DNA from: Streptosporangiaceae bacterium
Lineage (GTDB): Bacteria > Actinomycetota > Actinomycetes > Streptosporangiales > Streptosporangiaceae
Reading direction: 5' to 3'
Assembly: GCA_030052355.1 (NCBI GenBank)
Contig: JASIGS010000269.1
Location: 1-21,747, forward strand
Length of the DNA stretch: 21,747 bases
In this document: positions 18,566 through 21,747 of the stretch, piece by piece
How positions within the stretch are numbered: the first letter of the stretch is position 1
Layout of the letters: the number at the start of each line of letters is the position of its first letter
Notes under the pieces: generated by a model
Told to the model about the DNA's origin: nothing
The model's input: the letters and a program-made list of their open reading frames with translations, nothing else
Databases searched by the model: none
Position numbers and translations under genes: made by a program

Positions 18566-19861
18566 CTAGCTGGCGTAATCCAGCAGGCGCTGGGCGCGGC
18601 TCGGATGACGCAGCTTGGACAGCGACTGCTTCTCCAGCTGCCTGATCCGCTCCCTGGTAAGGCCGAGCGCCTTGCCGATCTCATCGAGCGTGTGCGGGTT
18701 GCCGTCGTACAGGCCGAATCGCATCGACAGGATCGTCGCCTCGCGCGGCGTGAGCGCGTCCAGCGCATGCCGCAGCTGATCGGCCATGAGCTGACGGTCG
18801 ACGAGCTCACCGGCCTCGGGCGCGTCCACGTCCTCGATCAGGTCCCCGATGCTCGTCTCGCCATCCTCGCCGATGGTGGAGTCGAGGCTGATCGGCTGCC
18901 TGCTGGTGCGCAGCAGCTCCTCGATCTGATCCGGCGTCCTGTCCAGCTCGACGGCCAGCTCCTCCGGGGTCGGCTCGCGGCCGAGGCGCTGGTGCATGTC
19001 CCGCTCCACCCGGCTCAGCTTGCTGAGCATCTCAAGCACATGCACGGGCAGCCGGATCGTGCGGGCTGAGTCGGCGAATCCGCGCTGGATCGCCTGCCGG
19101 ATCCACCACATCGCGTAGGTGGAGAACTTGTAGCCCTTGGTGTAGTCGAACTTCTCGACCGCCCGGATCAGGCCGAGGTTGCCCTCCTGGACGACGTCGA
19201 GCAGGGACAGCCCACGGTCGGAGTACTTCTTGGCGACCGACACCACGAGCCGCAGGTTGGCCTCGAGCATGTGGGCCTTGGCCCGCCTGCCGTCCTCGGC
19301 GACCGCCTCCAGGTCGGCGCGGAGCTGCCTGGACAGCCCGCTCTCGGTCTCAAGCTTGTGCTCTGCGTACAGGCCCGCCTCGATCCGCTTCGCGAGATCG
19401 ACCTCTTCCTCGGCGGTCAGCAGGCTGCGCCGGCCGATGGACTTCAGGTAGGTGTGTACGGAGTCGCCCATCACCGACGTCTGGTCGTCCAGGTCGGTCT
19501 CCGGCCCGGCCGTGGTCTCCGCGGCCACCATCGCGGCCAGCTCAGCGTCCGCATCGGCTGGCAGGTCCGACTCGACGGCCACCTCCGCGTCGGCGACGTC
19601 CTGGCCGGCCGCCGCCGTGTCAGCAACACCGGAGTCCGGTGTCTCGGCGGGCTCGTTACCGAGCTGCACGCCAGCCTCCGTCAGCTCCCGGATGATGGCA
19701 CGGGCCTCCGTTGCCGAGACGCGCGCCTGGTCAAAGGCGTCACGAAGCTCGGGGAGGGACAGAAAACCCTGGCCGCGGCCGCGCTGGATCAGCTCGTCCA
19801 CGTGGGTGACGGTCTCCTCATCCTCGCGAACGCGCGACACAACAGTCGCTGTCCTCGGCAT
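18566..19861 (-). CDS. RNA polymerase sigma factor, RpoD/HrdB (sigma-70 group 1/2) type
   Basis: 431 residues; ATG at 19861 with an excellent ribosome binding site (GGGAGG 4-5 bp ahead), TAG stop. A region 1.1-like segment (about 17-68, VDELIQRGRGQGFLSLPELRD), an acidic linker (70-125), region 1.2 (about 133-162), region 2 with ANLRLVVSVAKKY and YKFSTYAMWWIRQAIQR (201-260), region 3 (about 275-345) and region 4 with TLDEIGKALGLTRERIRQLE (391-410). It directs core polymerase to -35/-10 promoters. The final helix reads QLEKQSLSKLRHPSRAQRLLDYAS, not the QIESKTMSKLRHPSR typical of actinobacterial HrdB/SigA. It may therefore be a paralogue and not the main housekeeping factor; the presence of region 1.1 argues the other way. 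Confidence 0.9.
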   Translation of the reverse strand: MPRTATVVSRVREDEETVTHVDELIQRGRGQGFLSLPELRDAFDQARVSATEARAIIRELTEAGVQLGNEPAETPDSGVADTAAAGQDVADAEVAVESDLPADADAELAAMVAAETTAGPETDLDDQTSVMGDSVHTYLKSIGRRSLLTAEEEVDLAKRIEAGLYAEHKLETESGLSRQLRADLEAVAEDGRRAKAHMLEANLRLVVSVAKKYSDRGLSLLDVVQEGNLGLIRAVEKFDYTKGYKFSTYAMWWIRQAIQRGFADSARTIRLPVHVLEMLSKLSRVERDMHQRLGREPTPEELAVELDRTPDQIEELLRTSRQPISLDSTIGEDGETSIGDLIEDVDAPEAGELVDRQLMADQLRHALDALTPREATILSMRFGLYDGNPHTLDEIGKALGLTRERIRQLEKQSLSKLRHPSRAQRLLDYAS

Positions 19862-19980
19862 GAGACCTCCCTTCGTGGGCGCATATCAGGCATGCGCTGG
19901 TTGCCGCGCCGCGAGGGCGCGTGTGTTGTCGGCGGGGACTCCGGCGGACTTGGCAGTGTCCACCGCAGGCACTATCTTGT

Positions 19981-20006
19981 AACGCACGGGACGGCTAAAT
20001 GTTCCC
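19981..20006 (-). promoter_or_regulatory. candidate ECF (SigR-like) promoter upstream of the sigma factor gene
   Basis: On the minus strand GGGAAC (20006-20001), a 17-bp spacer, then GTT (19983-19981; CGTTAC in context). The Streptomyces SigR consensus is GGGAAT-N16-18-GTT, and hrdB of Streptomyces coelicolor is known to have a SigR-dependent promoter. The expected start gives a leader of about 110 bases before the ATG. The rest of the 240-bp gap shows only a 12-bp palindrome AGCCCGCGGGCT (20038-20049). Confidence 0.45.
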
Positions 20007-20101
20007 GCGTGGCTGCCGTATGCCCGCGAAATGTCGCAGCCCGCGGGCTAGGGCACGCCCGAAACCCCCCGCCGAGTGCTATTTCGGCAGGCGATCCCGA
20101 G

Positions 20102-21298
20102 CTACTCCGGCCGGCCGGCGAGGTCTCGGAGCGCGGCCCTGTCCGGTTTTCCGGACGGCAGTAGCGGAAATTCTGGCACAACGAACACTTTCTTGGGCGC
20201 CGCACGGGCGGAAAGGGTCTGACGGACATAAGCCGTGAGGTGCTGCGCATCCGGCGGAGAAGCCCGATCCGCGGGAACCACGAACGCCGTGACCGCCTCC
20301 CCCCACTCCGGGTCCGGCAGCCCTATGACAACAACGTCTGCGACGCCCGCGCTGGTTCCCAGCACCGCCTCCACCTCGCCCGGCACGACCTTCTCGCCGC
20401 CAGAGTTGATGACATCATCGAGCCGTCCGCGCACGACCAGGCGACCGTCAGCGCCAAGAACGCCGAGGTCCGCGGTGCGGAACCAGCCGTCCGACATGGC
20501 CGCCCTCGTTAGCTCGGGCGCGAGCCGGTATCCGGAAAAGAGCACTGGCCCGCTGATCCCGATCCGGCCGTCTTGTTCCGTGCGGACGGACACGCCGTCC
20601 AGTGGCATGCCGTCGTAGACGCACCCGCCGCACGTCTCGCTCATCCCGTAGGTGGTGACCACGCGCCAGCCGGCCGCGCGAGCCTCCGCCAGCAGGCCGC
20701 CCGGCGTGGCGGCACCGCCGAGCAGGACGGTCCTGACCGGCCCGGGCTCGCAGCCAGCGTCGAGCAGGCGCCGCAGCTGCGTCGGCACCAGCGACACGTG
20801 TTCGCAACCGCTGGCCGCGATGATCTCGGGGCTCGCGGATGCGGCGATCACCGGATCGGTGCCGGTAAGCAGCGACCGCACGAGCACGCCGATGCCGGAG
20901 ATGTGGAACGTGGGCAGGCAGCACAGCCACCGTTCGCCCGGTGCGGCACCGATGCGCCGCAGCGACGCGGCTGCCGACGCCGTCAGCGCGGACGCGGTGA
21001 GCTGGGCTCCCTTCGGCACGCCCGTCGAGCCCGACGTCGCGATCACGACCGCGACCTCGCCGTCGACCGCACCGGCCGTCCCGACGGCCGGGTACGGGGA
21101 CGGGCGCGTTCCCGCCACGGTCTCGATGGCCGCCGGACAGAATGCGCGGAGCGCGGCGTTCAGCGCCGGCCCGGGCAGCGACGCGTCAAGTGGCAGGATC
21201 GCGGGACCCGTGCCGTCCAGCGCCGCCGCCAGCCTCTCGAGCATCAGCTCGCCGGCTGTGGGCGGGAACAGGACCGCATGCAGGGGCCGGGAATTCAC
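20102..21298 (-). CDS. menE: o-succinylbenzoate--CoA ligase
   Basis: 398 residues, GTG start, TAG stop; short for an AMP-forming acyl-CoA ligase but normal for actinobacterial MenE, which has a reduced N-terminal domain. The AMP-binding P-loop is TSGSTGVPKG (88-97), then YGMSET (217-222), GWFRTADLG (271-279), GRLDDVINSGGEK (291-303), and the catalytic Lys384 in LPSGKPDR. It activates o-succinylbenzoate with ATP and CoA in menaquinone synthesis. The product is the substrate of MenB, whose gene starts 49 bp away on the other strand, which makes the MenE call far safer than a general acyl-CoA ligase label. There is no strong ribosome binding site. Downstream lies only a weak 5-bp-stem hairpin before the sigma-factor promoter region. 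Confidence 0.9.
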   Translation of the reverse strand: MNSRPLHAVLFPPTAGELMLERLAAALDGTGPAILPLDASLPGPALNAALRAFCPAAIETVAGTRPSPYPAVGTAGAVDGEVAVVIATSGSTGVPKGAQLTASALTASAAASLRRIGAAPGERWLCCLPTFHISGIGVLVRSLLTGTDPVIAASASPEIIAASGCEHVSLVPTQLRRLLDAGCEPGPVRTVLLGGAATPGGLLAEARAAGWRVVTTYGMSETCGGCVYDGMPLDGVSVRTEQDGRIGISGPVLFSGYRLAPELTRAAMSDGWFRTADLGVLGADGRLVVRGRLDDVINSGGEKVVPGEVEAVLGTSAGVADVVVIGLPDPEWGEAVTAFVVPADRASPPDAQHLTAYVRQTLSARAAPKKVFVVPEFPLLPSGKPDRAALRDLAGRPE

Positions 21299-21347
21299 GG
21301 TCGTAAGGTTAATCCGGACAGATCAGACGGGCACGAGAGGGTGAGCG

Positions 21348-21747
21348 GTGGTCGACTGGAAATCATCGGGCCCGGTTGAGGGGCAGGACTACACCGACAT
21401 TCTTTACGAGACCGCCGAGGGCATCGCCAAGATCACGATCAACCGGCCGGAAGTGCGCAACGCGTTCCGGCCGGCGACGCTGTTCGAGTTGTCGCACGCG
21501 TTCAACGCCGCCCGCGACGACCCGGAGATCGGCGTCATCATCCTGACCGGGGCCGGGGACAAGGCGTTCTGCTCCGGCGGGGACCAGAAGGTCAGGGGAG
21601 ATGACGGCTACCGCGACGCGCGCGGCGTCGGCAGGCTGAACGTGCTGGACCTGCAGGTGCAGATCCGCCGCACGCCCAAGCCGGTTATCGCGATGGTGGC
21701 CGGGTACGCGATCGGCGGCGGGCACGTGCTGCACGTGTGCTGCGACC
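21348..21747 (+). CDS. menB: 1,4-dihydroxy-2-naphthoyl-CoA synthase, 5' part (cut by window end)
   Basis: GTG start at 21348 with AGAGGG about 6 bp ahead. An in-frame TGA at 21342-21344 excludes an earlier start. The 133 visible residues begin [21 protein letters not shown] and show the crotonase fold: [14 protein letters not shown], then [33 protein letters not shown] and [12 protein letters not shown]. The GGDQKVRG and [12 protein letters not shown] pieces are specific to MenB among enoyl-CoA-hydratase relatives. The enzyme closes the second ring of the naphthoquinone from o-succinylbenzoyl-CoA. It is divergent from menE across only 49 bp, so the two promoters must share that short space. 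The C-terminal half is outside the window. Confidence 0.93.
   Translation, partial: MVDWKSSGPVEGQDYTDILYETAEGIAKITINRPEVRNAFRPATLFELSHAFNAARDDPEIGVIILTGAGDKAFCSGGDQKVRGDDGYRDARGVGRLNVLDLQVQIRRTPKPVIAMVAGYAIGGGHVLHVCCD

Noticed and set aside
20038..20049. AGCCCGCGGGCT palindrome as operator or terminator
   Set aside because: It has no loop, is made of GC-rich bases common here, and does not sit on a recognisable promoter.
20071..20088. GCCGA-N8-TCGGC hairpin just after the menE stop
   Set aside because: The five-pair stem with a long loop is too weak to call a terminator, although a GGGGGG-TTTC stretch follows on the minus strand.

Overview
The window is very GC-rich, with compact genes, frequent GTG starts, few Shine-Dalgarno sequences and long antisense open frames. 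Together with a HrdB/RpoD-type sigma factor and divergent menE/menB genes, this points to an actinomycete (Actinomycetota). I cannot place it at genus level. No rRNA, tRNA, CRISPR array, transposase or integrase was found, and no gene-free stretch exceeds 300 bases.

Layout. Bases 1-378 hold the 3' end of a SecDF P1-head-like protein. A large alpha/beta hydrolase (minus) and a FUSC-family aromatic-acid-exporter-like protein (plus) are divergent across 169 bp that contains a perfect 7-bp-arm inverted repeat. An FtsH-type membrane metalloprotease (minus) meets the FUSC gene tail to tail. Two small plus-strand genes follow: a PLDc_N-like two-helix membrane protein and a PH-like protein. The second overlaps the end of a minus-strand cluster by 8 bp. 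Transcribed from right to left, that cluster is a Baeyer-Villiger-type monooxygenase, an FAD-binding dehydrogenase, a MarR regulator and a DHA2 multidrug-type exporter. It looks like an oxidise-and-export unit with its own repressor. Plus-strand housekeeping or metabolic genes come next: type I methionine aminopeptidase (map), an aminoglycoside-phosphotransferase-fold kinase, an archaeal/eukaryote-like prolyl-tRNA synthetase (proS) and an SDR oxidoreductase.

The most unusual part is 16.8-18.5 kb. A stand-alone GyrI-like effector-binding protein is followed, after 9 bp, by a MerR regulator carrying a homologous effector-binding domain. The MerR frame is cut by an in-frame TGA. The missing C-terminal end of the domain continues in the same frame directly behind it, and alignment to the neighbouring paralogue puts an Arg at the TGA, which suggests a CGA-to-TGA change. 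The pair is preceded by a promoter-like sequence with the 19-bp spacer and internal dyad typical of MerR-activated promoters. It is flanked by an imperfect 30-bp direct repeat (26/30) and ends at a 17-bp-arm hairpin.

The right end holds a group 1/2 sigma factor (minus) with a SigR-like ECF promoter candidate upstream, then menE (minus) and the 5' part of menB (plus), divergent and belonging to menaquinone synthesis. I see no clearly new multi-gene defence or biosynthetic system. The GyrI/MerR module and the BVMO/dehydrogenase/MarR/MFS cluster most deserve a second look.
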